The notes below the pieces were generated by a model that was not told the DNA's origin, did no database searches, and saw only the letters and a list, made by a program, of their open reading frames with translations. Made by a program: the position numbers and the translations under genes. Positions 29,145 to 36,421 of a stretch of DNA of 36,421 nt are shown here, one piece after another. This DNA comes from Fidelibacterota bacterium (GTDB lineage: Bacteria > Fidelibacterota > Marinisomatia > Marinisomatales > UBA8229): the NCBI GenBank assembly GCA_012964235.1, contig DTUJ01000168.1, positions 1-36,421 of the forward strand. Reading direction: 5' to 3'. Within the stretch, counting starts at the first letter, position 1. Each line of letters starts with the position of its first letter.

Positions 29145-29981
29145 TCATTCTGAAAGAATTTCCTTGGTTCCATTTGGCGTTACGCCATCAATTTGATCCG
29201 GAGTGCCACCTAGTTTTTTAAATACTGATCGTTTCATATTTTCCCACATATTTTTTGTCCAGATCTTAAAAGAAAAAATATACATGTTTCGTGGAAAATG
29301 CTGGTCCCGTTCTACTGGGCAGAAAAATTGGGTTCTGGTATCCTTATACAAATCATATATCATCCATCCAATTGTGGTTAGTGGAACTGCGAGGTTCATA
29401 GCCTGATATGTCTTTCCTCCAGGTAAGAGGTCTCCAATTTGAGAGGCAATACTATTCACATCCATCAGAATTTCAACCATGGTTCCTACTAGAAAAATTC
29501 CGGTTGATGATAAAAATCCTTTTCGTATTGAGTTTTCAATCATTGTGAGGTCAGATTTAACCTCATTTATTTCAAGAAAATTGAGAGATAAAACAGAATC
29601 ACTGGATGTTGAAAGGAAAACGTGTGGCTTTTCCATTTTCATATCAAAGCGGATTTTTTCAAAAGGAAAGGTCTCGTCATTTTTTGTTATCAAAATCCCT
29701 CCCCGTTGTTCAAGGAGCTCTATCCGCCCTTGTAAAGAATAGCTTTTATAAAAAAGTTTTTGAAAATCATTATAAATAAAATAGACTCTTTTTAATGGTT
29801 CAGCCCGGTGTTTTTTGATATCAAAATCGTGAAAATACACTGAATCTGCTGATAATGAGTCAATCAATCCTATGTCTGTCAATCCATTGGTATAAACAAT
29901 GACATGGTTTACATCTGCAAAGAGGTAAACATTCCAGAAAAATGCAAATATGAGGATGAGGATGTGAAAGTAATGCTTCAT
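29145..29981 (-). CDS. Hypothetical secreted/membrane protein
   Basis: 278-aa ORF with N-terminal signal peptide, long uninterrupted frame. Confidence 0.6.
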   Translation of the reverse strand: MKHYFHILILIFAFFWNVYLFADVNHVIVYTNGLTDIGLIDSLSADSVYFHDFDIKKHRAEPLKRVYFIYNDFQKLFYKSYSLQGRIELLEQRGGILITKNDETFPFEKIRFDMKMEKPHVFLSTSSDSVLSLNFLEINEVKSDLTMIENSIRKGFLSSTGIFLVGTMVEILMDVNSIASQIGDLLPGGKTYQAMNLAVPLTTIGWMIYDLYKDTRTQFFCPVERDQHFPRNMYIFSFKIWTKNMWENMKRSVFKKLGGTPDQIDGVTPNGTKEILSE

Positions 29982-30026
29982 TTTACCTTAATCTTATTAA
30001 CTTTACTGATTAAATAAAAACTCTAA

Positions 30027-30704
30027 ATGTTTCAAAACAGATATTTATTCATATTTTCTTTTTTTGCGGGAATTCTCTTTTCTCAGCCAAAATTTTCAAT
30101 TGGTATGGATGTGGGATATTATAAACCAGCAATGTCTGTTTCAAGTGAAAATCAACTCCCTCAAGCCTCTGGATTTTCAGCAGATGTCCTTCCAGGTTAT
30201 AGCATGTTCTATCAGTTCTTTCCAGGAGCAAGAGTAGGTTTTTCACATTCCTTTTCTATACACATAGACCAAACAAAATCTGGGACCCCGTTTTCCAGAA
30301 TTTTTTCCTATAGAATGTTCATTTTAGAAACATTCTTTTTGGCCCGGGAACGATTGGAATGGAATTTTTCCCTGGCACCCACATGGAATAAGGGGAGTAT
30401 TCACCTTGATGCTAAAGGAAATTTTACCGAATGGGACATTTTTTTAACTGGTTTTAATGATACACAGGGTTCTATTTCCGTAATTAGTTCAGATCAAATG
30501 ACAACTTACTGGTTCGGATTTGCCAGTTTTATTGGTTTAAGATATTATATCCGTTCCTGGTGCGCCATTGATATTAAAACCGGATTTATGAATAATTATT
30601 ATGACAACAAAAATTGGAAGTTTCAAGGCGAAAAAGTCGTTGGGCCTGAGATGACAATTTCTGGAGAACCGATTATTACAGTGAAAGTGATTTTTGGATG
30701 GTAA
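30027..30704 (+). CDS. Hypothetical outer-membrane beta-barrel-like protein
   Basis: Signal peptide (IFSFFAGILFSQ) and alternating amphipathic beta-strand pattern to the C-terminus. Confidence 0.55.
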   Translation: MFQNRYLFIFSFFAGILFSQPKFSIGMDVGYYKPAMSVSSENQLPQASGFSADVLPGYSMFYQFFPGARVGFSHSFSIHIDQTKSGTPFSRIFSYRMFILETFFLARERLEWNFSLAPTWNKGSIHLDAKGNFTEWDIFLTGFNDTQGSISVISSDQMTTYWFGFASFIGLRYYIRSWCAIDIKTGFMNNYYDNKNWKFQGEKVVGPEMTISGEPIITVKVIFGW

Positions 30705-31051
30705 AAATGAAAGTAATCATAGTCGTGGTTTTTATTCTTTTTTCTGTTACGAATGCCAAGCAAACAGAAAATGAGAGGAAAGAAAATCCTTGTAAATCTA
30801 CTTATATCAAAAAAGCACGAGAAGGCGGTTTACGGTCTTTGTCTATTTTTGAAATGCCTGTTTATTATTATGATGTGAGGCGATGTGAAGATGTGATAGA
30901 ATCCAATAAATTATTTGTGGATATTGAGCAGGAACAAATTACCGAAGATTTTACTCAAAGTAAACAGATGCGTAGTTGGACATCTACTTTCGCATATTGC
31001 ACAATCATTACATTAACTTCATTATATATGGATTTATTAATATCTAAATGA
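30698..31051 (+). CDS. Hypothetical small secreted protein
   Basis: ORF overlaps the preceding gene by a few nt; signal peptide. Confidence 0.45.
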   Translation: MVKMKVIIVVVFILFSVTNAKQTENERKENPCKSTYIKKAREGGLRSLSIFEMPVYYYDVRRCEDVIESNKLFVDIEQEQITEDFTQSKQMRSWTSTFAYCTIITLTSLYMDLLISK

Positions 31052-31162
31052 TTCAATAATAGGCCTGAATAATTAATTCCTTTTTAATTATCTTATTCCA
31101 GCGTTTGAATACTATTTCCTGGATTGGAAAAACTATTATCACCATGGTTAGATGAGAAATCG

Positions 31163-31390
31163 TTATAATTCATGGGTATCTTCTTCCGGGATAATATCAA
31201 GATCCCTGAAGATCAATTGAGAAATTTCCTTGGCAATATCATCTCCTTTGCAACCTTCGTTTATGAGTGCATCCCATGCTGTGTTCAGGATTGATAAATT
31301 ATCCTGATTACCAAAAAAATCATCCAATACTGAAATTGGAACATGAAAATCCCGTAAACGCTGATACCGATCAATATTTTTTGTTTCCAT
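31163..31390 (-). CDS. Hypothetical small acidic protein
   Basis: METKNIDRYQRLRDFHVPISVLDDFFGNQ...; start placed at the internal Met. Confidence 0.4.
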   Translation of the reverse strand: METKNIDRYQRLRDFHVPISVLDDFFGNQDNLSILNTAWDALINEGCKGDDIAKEISQLIFRDLDIIPEEDTHEL

Positions 31391-31536
31391 CAAAAGAATA
31401 TAGCCAATGAATATCTCTATTGATATAATTTTTGATTGGTGGAGAAGCATCACATTTGTATGATTGGAGGAAAAAAACAGAAGGTGTAAATTCTATCCCT
31501 TTATTAATATTGGAGGATAGTAAAACCAATATAATT

Positions 31537-31613
31537 GGCGTCGTACCCAAGTGGTTTAAGGGGGCGGTTTGCAAAACCGTTATTCACCGGTTCGAATCCG
31601 GTCGACGCCTCCA
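31537..31613 (+). tRNA. tRNA-Cys (anticodon GCA)
   Basis: Acceptor GGCGTCG/CGACGCC, anticodon arm GCGGTTTGCAAAACCG, T-arm CCGGTTCGAATCCGG, encoded CCA. Confidence 0.94.
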
Positions 31614-31621
31614 TTTATAGT

Positions 31622-31706
31622 GCCCGGGTGGTGAAATTGGTAGACACAAGGGACTTAAAATCCCTCGCCCGTATAGGGCATGTCGGTTCAAGTCCGACCC
31701 CGGGTA
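31622..31706 (+). tRNA. tRNA-Leu (anticodon TAA)
   Basis: Acceptor GCCCGGG/CCCGGGT, anticodon arm AGGGACTTAAAATCCCT, long variable arm, T-arm GTCGGTTCAAGTCCGAC; CCA not encoded. Confidence 0.94.
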
Positions 31707-31875
31707 CTTTTTTTAATAACTAGAAGAAACAATCCACTTTAAAAAGTATACAATACTTTTAATTTTGTCTAGAAGGATTCTTATTGAGTTAACATCGTTT
31801 GTGTTATTACGGATGATTAGATTGACGACCTTTCAGGGGCCCTATTATTTTTATAATGGGTAACTTCAGCCAAAT

Positions 31876-32511
31876 ATGAACAGTCGTGAACATATTAAAA
31901 ATGATCTTTTAGAAAGAAAGATCAGCGCCATCATCAGAGCGGAAAATCAAAAAGTAGCTGAGCAGGCCATGCAGGCAGCAGTAGATGGTGGATTTAGAGT
32001 TGTAGAATTCACACTTACAACACCTGGAGCACTGAATCTGATTACCCAATTCAGAGAAAATAATGATCTAATAGTAGGTGCAGGTACCGTTATGTCATCT
32101 GCCCTCGCACAAGAAGCGGTGGGTGCCGGTGCTCAGTTCTTGGTTTCACCAGTCTGCAACATAAATGTAATACAAGAAGCGGTAAAACTGGATGTGGTCA
32201 GTATTCCGGGGACATTCACTGCCACAGAAATGGAAACTGCGCACCAAGCTGGTGCTGATCTTGTGAAATTGTTTCCAGCACCGGCGAATGTGGCAGAATA
32301 TATCCGCTTTATCCTTGCACCTCAACCTTATCTCAAAATATTCCCTACATCCGGAGTTAATCTAGACAACATGATGGATGTTCTGGATTCCGGTGCGGCA
32401 GGTATCGGTTTTGTAAGACCGTTGTTCGATCCGGAAACGATCCGCAACAAAAACTATGATAAAATACGACAACGAGCTGAGGCAATTGTGGAACGTCTGG
32501 CTTCTCTTTGA
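31876..32511 (+). CDS. eda: KDPG/KHG aldolase (2-dehydro-3-deoxyphosphogluconate aldolase)
   Basis: VVEFTLTTPGAL, VGAGTVMSSALAQEAVGAGAQFLVSPV, DLVKLFPAPA, KIFPTSGVNLDNM. Confidence 0.93.
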   Translation: MNSREHIKNDLLERKISAIIRAENQKVAEQAMQAAVDGGFRVVEFTLTTPGALNLITQFRENNDLIVGAGTVMSSALAQEAVGAGAQFLVSPVCNINVIQEAVKLDVVSIPGTFTATEMETAHQAGADLVKLFPAPANVAEYIRFILAPQPYLKIFPTSGVNLDNMMDVLDSGAAGIGFVRPLFDPETIRNKNYDKIRQRAEAIVERLASL

Positions 32512-32539
32512 AGCCTACCTTTCCGTTTCGTCGCAATTG

Positions 32540-32560
32540 GGCTCATAACCCGATGGGTGG
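32540..32560 (+). repeat. 21-bp direct repeat, copy 1 (GGCTCATAACCCGATGGGTGG)
   Basis: Exact match to 34776-34796; structured (see findings). Confidence 0.9.
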
Positions 32561-32564
32561 ATAA

Positions 32565-32786
32565 TTATCCAGTTATGGGGGATTTTTTGGTGAAAAACAA
32601 AGTGGATTTATTAAATTTAGAATTGCTAATCTTGTTACCGATGGCAAGATAATTAGATTTGCAAGAATGAAAGCTTTTGATATGATAGATAATGATGCAA
32701 ATTTAAGTAAACCTGTTAATAAATTAATCAAAGAAAGATTTAACTCGGAGTATTTAAAACTTTTCTTAAAAACAACTGTTAATTAA
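32565..32786 (+). pseudogene. 5'-truncated gene remnant (C-terminal ~73 codons)
   Basis: Open frame with no convincing start: LSSYGGFFGEKQSGFIKFRIANLVTDGKIIRFARMKAFDMIDNDANLSKPVNKLIKERFNSEYLKLFLKTTVN*. It begins at the repeat edge and its stop overlaps the next ATG. Confidence 0.45.
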
Positions 32787-34720
32787 TGGAGAAAAAAATG
32801 AATAGAAAAAAACTGGAATTACTATATTTATTAAAAACACTTTTTGCACTAATCACTCTATTTTTATTTATTGCCTCGTGCACGAAAACCTATACACCCA
32901 CAAAGTATTTAATAGAACAATTCTACAAAAACAACCGGATAGGCGGTGGTGCCTTTTCCGATGATGAAACTAATTTGCTGGTTAGGAGCAATGAATCGGG
33001 AATCTTTAATGTGTATGAAATTGATATTGCTTCAGGGGAAAAAACACAAAAGACATTCTCAGAAAAGGAATCCTTTTTTGCTATCGATTATTTGCCAGGA
33101 ACCAATCAGATTTTGTATTCGGCCGATAAAGGTGGTAATGAACTAAGCCACATTTACTTAATGAACGAAGACGGCACAACTACTGATCTTACTCCTGGTG
33201 AAAACGAAAAGGCAAGGTTTGCTGGGTGGAGTAAGGACAAAAAATCGATGTACTTTACATCTAATAAACGAAATCCCCAGTTTTTTGATTTTTATAAAAT
33301 GAATATCGAGACTTGGGAATCTGAAATGCTTTATCAGAACGATAATGGTATTAATATCTCGAATATGTCGGAAGACGAAACTTGGTTCGCCTTTAGCCAA
33401 ACAATAACAACCAGCGAAAAAAAACTGTTCCTTACAAACAGAATCGATAACTCTACGATTGAATTATCTGAAGAATCAGGCAGTTATAATGCATCGGGCT
33501 TTAGCAAGGATAATAAGTATTTCTTTTTTATTACTGATGTTGATAAAGAGTTTTCATATTTGGTGAAATATAAAATTGAGACAGGAGAGAAAGAAGTTTT
33601 GTTCGAAACCAACTGGGATGTGATGTATAGCTATTTAAGTGAAAATGAGAGGTATCGTGTCATAGCTATTAATGAAGATGGGAAAAACACCCTATTCATT
33701 AAAGATTTAGTCAATAATTCAGATGTTTATTTTCCTGAAATACCAGATGGGGATATTAAAGGAGTCAGCTTTTCCGAAAGTGAGGAGAAAATTCGCTTGA
33801 CCATTGGTACCTCAAAAAGCCCGAACAACATTTATGTGTATGATATGGGTAGTAAGGAATTGAAGAAGCTTACCGAAACTTTGAATCCCGAAATAAATGC
33901 CAATGATATGGTTGCTGCTGAAGTGGTTAGATATCCATCGTTCGATGGTCTTGAAATTCCCGCCATTTACTATAAACCTATAGATGCAACTAAAAGAAAT
34001 AAAGTGCCAGCTCTGGTTTGGGTTCATGGTGGTCCCGGAGGACAAAGTCGCACAGGTTATTCATCCCTCATTCAATATTTGGTAAATCATGGCTATGCAA
34101 TTCTTGCTGTAAACAACCGTGGAAGTAGTGGATACGGCAAAACATTCTTCAAAATGGATGACCTTAACCATGGCGATAAGGATCTTAAAGATTGTATTTG
34201 GGGAAAGAAATGGTTGCAAGCTCAAGATTATATTGATGCAGAAAAAATTGGAATTATTGGAGGTAGTTACGGTGGCTATATGACTATGGCAGCAATGACG
34301 TTTACTCCCGATGAATTCAAAGTTGGTGTTAATATCTTTGGAGTAACAAATTGGCTGAGAACATTAAAATCAATTCCTCCATATTGGGAATCATTCCGGA
34401 ATGCACTTTACAAAGAATTGGGTGACCCTACTACGGCCGATTCTGTTAGGCTGTATGAGATTTCTCCGGTATTCCATGCTCATAAAGTAAAAAACCCAGT
34501 TATGGTACTTCAGGGCGCAAACGATCCACGTGTCTTAAAGATAGAATCGGATGAAATTGTTGCAGGTATTGAAGCAAACGGAATTACTGTTGAATATGTT
34601 GTTTTCGATGATGAAGGACATGGTTTTCGCAAGAAAGAAAATGAAATTGAAGGCTATGGAAAGGTTTTAACCTTTTTAGAGACATATCTAAAAGGTGAAG
34701 GAGGAACTTCACAAAATTAA
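32786..34720 (+). CDS. S9-family (prolyl oligopeptidase/DPP-like) peptidase, lipoprotein
   Basis: Lipobox LFIASC; beta-propeller region; catalytic GGSYGGYM (Ser), GANDPRV (Asp), DEGHGF (His). Confidence 0.93.
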   Translation: MEKKMNRKKLELLYLLKTLFALITLFLFIASCTKTYTPTKYLIEQFYKNNRIGGGAFSDDETNLLVRSNESGIFNVYEIDIASGEKTQKTFSEKESFFAIDYLPGTNQILYSADKGGNELSHIYLMNEDGTTTDLTPGENEKARFAGWSKDKKSMYFTSNKRNPQFFDFYKMNIETWESEMLYQNDNGINISNMSEDETWFAFSQTITTSEKKLFLTNRIDNSTIELSEESGSYNASGFSKDNKYFFFITDVDKEFSYLVKYKIETGEKEVLFETNWDVMYSYLSENERYRVIAINEDGKNTLFIKDLVNNSDVYFPEIPDGDIKGVSFSESEEKIRLTIGTSKSPNNIYVYDMGSKELKKLTETLNPEINANDMVAAEVVRYPSFDGLEIPAIYYKPIDATKRNKVPALVWVHGGPGGQSRTGYSSLIQYLVNHGYAILAVNNRGSSGYGKTFFKMDDLNHGDKDLKDCIWGKKWLQAQDYIDAEKIGIIGGSYGGYMTMAAMTFTPDEFKVGVNIFGVTNWLRTLKSIPPYWESFRNALYKELGDPTTADSVRLYEISPVFHAHKVKNPVMVLQGANDPRVLKIESDEIVAGIEANGITVEYVVFDDEGHGFRKKENEIEGYGKVLTFLETYLKGEGGTSQN

Positions 34721-34775
34721 ATATATCGACCCTAAATCGTCTTCCAGCTAATTGAAAATAGAAGAAGTTGCGTGA

Positions 34776-34796
34776 GGCTCATAACCCGATGGGTGG
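34776..34796 (+). repeat. 21-bp direct repeat, copy 2 (GGCTCATAACCCGATGGGTGG)
   Basis: Exact match to 32540-32560; forms ATAACCC-GATGGGT-GGGTTAT with the following bases. Confidence 0.9.
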
Positions 34797-34851
34797 GTTA
34801 TTGCCCATTAATTGGTTTTTTTTATTTGTGGGCAAATTGGTAGCTTCAGAT

Positions 34852-35226
34852 ATGAAATGGATTACAAAATGTTTAAAAAATTATGCAGTTTTTAATGGGA
34901 GGGCGGGTAGAGATGAATGCACCTATTTTTTTCTTTTCGTTACTTTCATCCAGGTTTTCTTCCTTACCATTGATTTGTTAATAGGTTGGAAGTTTCAGAA
35001 CATCATTGATGGAATACCATGGTATCCTTTATTTGAAATTTCTCGTTTATTAACTGTCCTTCCTGCATTTGCAGTTGGGGTCAGAAGATTGCATGATTTA
35101 AATAAGTCTGGATGGTGGATTTTGTTGATATTTACGGGTATTGGAATTATCCCAATTGTCTATTGGTGCTGCTTTTTGAATAGCGATAAAGATGATAACC
35201 AATATGGCTTAAGCCCCACCCAGTAG
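34852..35226 (+). CDS. DUF805-family membrane protein
   Basis: MKWITKCLKNYAVFNGRAGRDECTYFFLF...GVRRLHDLNKSGWWILLIFTGIGIIPIVYW. Confidence 0.85.
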   Translation: MKWITKCLKNYAVFNGRAGRDECTYFFLFVTFIQVFFLTIDLLIGWKFQNIIDGIPWYPLFEISRLLTVLPAFAVGVRRLHDLNKSGWWILLIFTGIGIIPIVYWCCFLNSDKDDNQYGLSPTQ

Positions 35227-35273
35227 CGGGATTTTTTAATTCCCCACGCTCCAAATTGATTTCTCTTAGATTT

Positions 35274-35813
35274 TTATTTCATTGGAAAATAGTAGGGCCA
35301 AACAATGGCATCCAGGATCATTGTCTGAATGCTAAAGGGAATAAGCCCTGCGATTCCCGCATAAAATAACCAAGAGCTTTTCTCAAAATTAGAAAAGAAA
35401 AATGCTAGAAATAATCCAATTGATGAAAATCCAACTGTAAATAGAATTATCCGAATTCCAATCCACAGTAAAACTGATGGATTACTGATCATTGCAAAAG
35501 TCATATATATCCACAAAGCAGATGGAATAAGAAAACCAGCATAGAGTAAGTTTATTATTGTGAAATTATAACAGCCAAAGATTTGAGTAGTGTCAAATGA
35601 TACATACTGTAATATATATCCTGTAAAGAAAAAATATCCGATTGCTGCTAGGAACATACAAATGGTATAGTAAGGTCGAATATGATCAGGTACAGCTCCC
35701 CAAAGTTCACTGCGCAATTCAGTGTTTTTCAAGAGCCCATGAGCATATGAACCCAATACAGCGCTTCCCCCTGTGAGGTTTAATAAAAGAAAAATAAGGG
35801 ATTGTTTATTCAA
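35274..35813 (-). CDS. Hypothetical polytopic membrane protein
   Basis: 179-aa ORF with about five hydrophobic segments. Confidence 0.6.
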   Translation of the reverse strand: MNKQSLIFLLLNLTGGSAVLGSYAHGLLKNTELRSELWGAVPDHIRPYYTICMFLAAIGYFFFTGYILQYVSFDTTQIFGCYNFTIINLLYAGFLIPSALWIYMTFAMISNPSVLLWIGIRIILFTVGFSSIGLFLAFFFSNFEKSSWLFYAGIAGLIPFSIQTMILDAIVWPYYFPMK

Positions 35814-35886
35814 TTAAATCAAAAGATTTCTTATTTATTATTTTTTTACCACCTAAAATTCCATTTTCTAAATATGAAAGAAACAA

Positions 35887-35912
35887 AAAACCCCGCCAGA
35901 TGACGGGGTTTT
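35887..35912 (-). terminator. Rho-independent (likely bidirectional) terminator
   Basis: AAAACCCCG-CCAGATGA-CGGGGTTTT hairpin immediately 3' of the minus-strand gene at 35930. Confidence 0.85.
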
Positions 35913-35929
35913 ATTAGTACGTTTAAATT

Positions 35930-36259
35930 TCAACTATTAAAAAATTTCCTGAAGAAGGATTTAATTGATGATTCCTTCTTTTCAGGTTCATTTTCAAGTG
36001 AGATATCAAAATCAGTTTTCTCACTAAGGATTTTTTTGATTTCTGCTGGGGTGATCCTCGCATCATCGTAACTCACTGTTGCTGTACTGGTTTCAAAATT
36101 CACATTACAGGACTCTATTCCGTCAACATCATTTAAAACCGATTTCACCTTATTTACGCAACTATATTGACACGCCATTCCTTTTACTTTCAGGTTGGTT
36201 GTAGTTTCACCTGCAACAAGGAATGTTAATAAAACGAATAGTGTAATAGAATATTTCAT
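35930..36259 (-). CDS. Secreted heavy-metal-associated (HMA) domain protein
   Basis: Signal peptide; TTNLKVKGMACQYSCVNKVKSVLNDVDGIESCNVNFETSTATVSYDDARITPAEIKKIL. Start placed at the internal Met (MKYSITLF). Confidence 0.85.
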   Translation of the reverse strand: MKYSITLFVLLTFLVAGETTTNLKVKGMACQYSCVNKVKSVLNDVDGIESCNVNFETSTATVSYDDARITPAEIKKILSEKTDFDISLENEPEKKESSIKSFFRKFFNS

Positions 36260-36313
36260 AGTGTACTCCTTTTCATAATACAATTGGGCCAATTTAAAAT
36301 AAAAATACTACTC

Positions 36314-36421
36314 TTACCACTGAAAATCATCATCGACTAATTTCCGTAAATACCAGGATGCTGTGGAACGAAACGGCTTCCATTTTTTTTTGCTTTTTCT
36401 ACCATGTATTTTTTATATGGA
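36314..36421 (-). CDS. 3' end of an unidentified CDS running off the window
   Basis: Minus-strand open frame ...MVEKAKKKWKPFRSTASWYLRKLVDDDFQW* reaching the window edge. Confidence 0.3.

Noticed and set aside
31432-31723. ORFs 31432-31620 (+) and 31535-31723 (+)
   Set aside because: They overlap the tRNA-Cys and tRNA-Leu genes and have no protein-family features.
32533-32590. Integron attC site at the 21-bp repeat
   Set aside because: There are AAC...GTT-like ends in copy 1, but the R boxes do not match RYYYAAC/GTTRRRY, copy 2 lacks the partner, and no integrase is visible.
32533-32595. Complete tRNA-fMet gene at 32.5 kb
   Set aside because: Only the anticodon-arm-like segment is present; there is no D-arm, T-arm or acceptor stem.
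34768-34851. N-terminal extension of the DUF805 ORF (MREAHNPMGGLLPINW...)
   Set aside because: It is translated from the repeat; the family-like start is MKWITKCLKNY at 34852.
1-36421. CRISPR array, prophage or transposase
   Set aside because: No regularly spaced repeats, cas genes, phage structural genes or transposase/integrase motifs were seen in the window.

Overview
AT-rich bacterial chromosomal segment, mostly co-oriented on the + strand. Gene content and order (PorV-like protein, SpoT, Bat operon, SPOR protein) resemble the FCB group; a Marinimicrobia-like origin is a guess. The left part is housekeeping: selA (partial)-selB-mutS, yicC-gmk-rpoZ, type-4 UDG, dnaB, relA/spoT, ruvX, lnt, ecfT-like, truA, htrA, psd, pssA, tatA and batABCDE. 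Four tRNAs are visible: Ala-GGC, Gly-GCC, Cys-GCA, Leu-TAA. The most notable find is a gene that the ORF track truncates. An in-frame UGA at 27049-27051 sits in an otherwise intact 391-codon lipoprotein frame (26917-28092), in the motif ...QLDPCG-U-KKNPIGGLPRR. It is followed by a hairpin (UAGGC-GGUCU-GCCUA) with the same GGUCUGC sequence, at the same 18-nt distance from the UGA, as the E. coli fdhF SECIS. selA and selB are in the same window. I interpret it as a selenoprotein of a degenerate UshA/5'-nucleotidase-like fold, translationally coupled to a rhodanese and a MauE/DoxX-like membrane protein: a candidate periplasmic selenol/thiol redox or sulfur-transfer module. A second unusual locus is a probably acquired cassette (S9 peptidase plus a 5'-truncated gene remnant) bounded by two direct copies of a 21-bp structured repeat resembling an initiator-tRNA anticodon arm.
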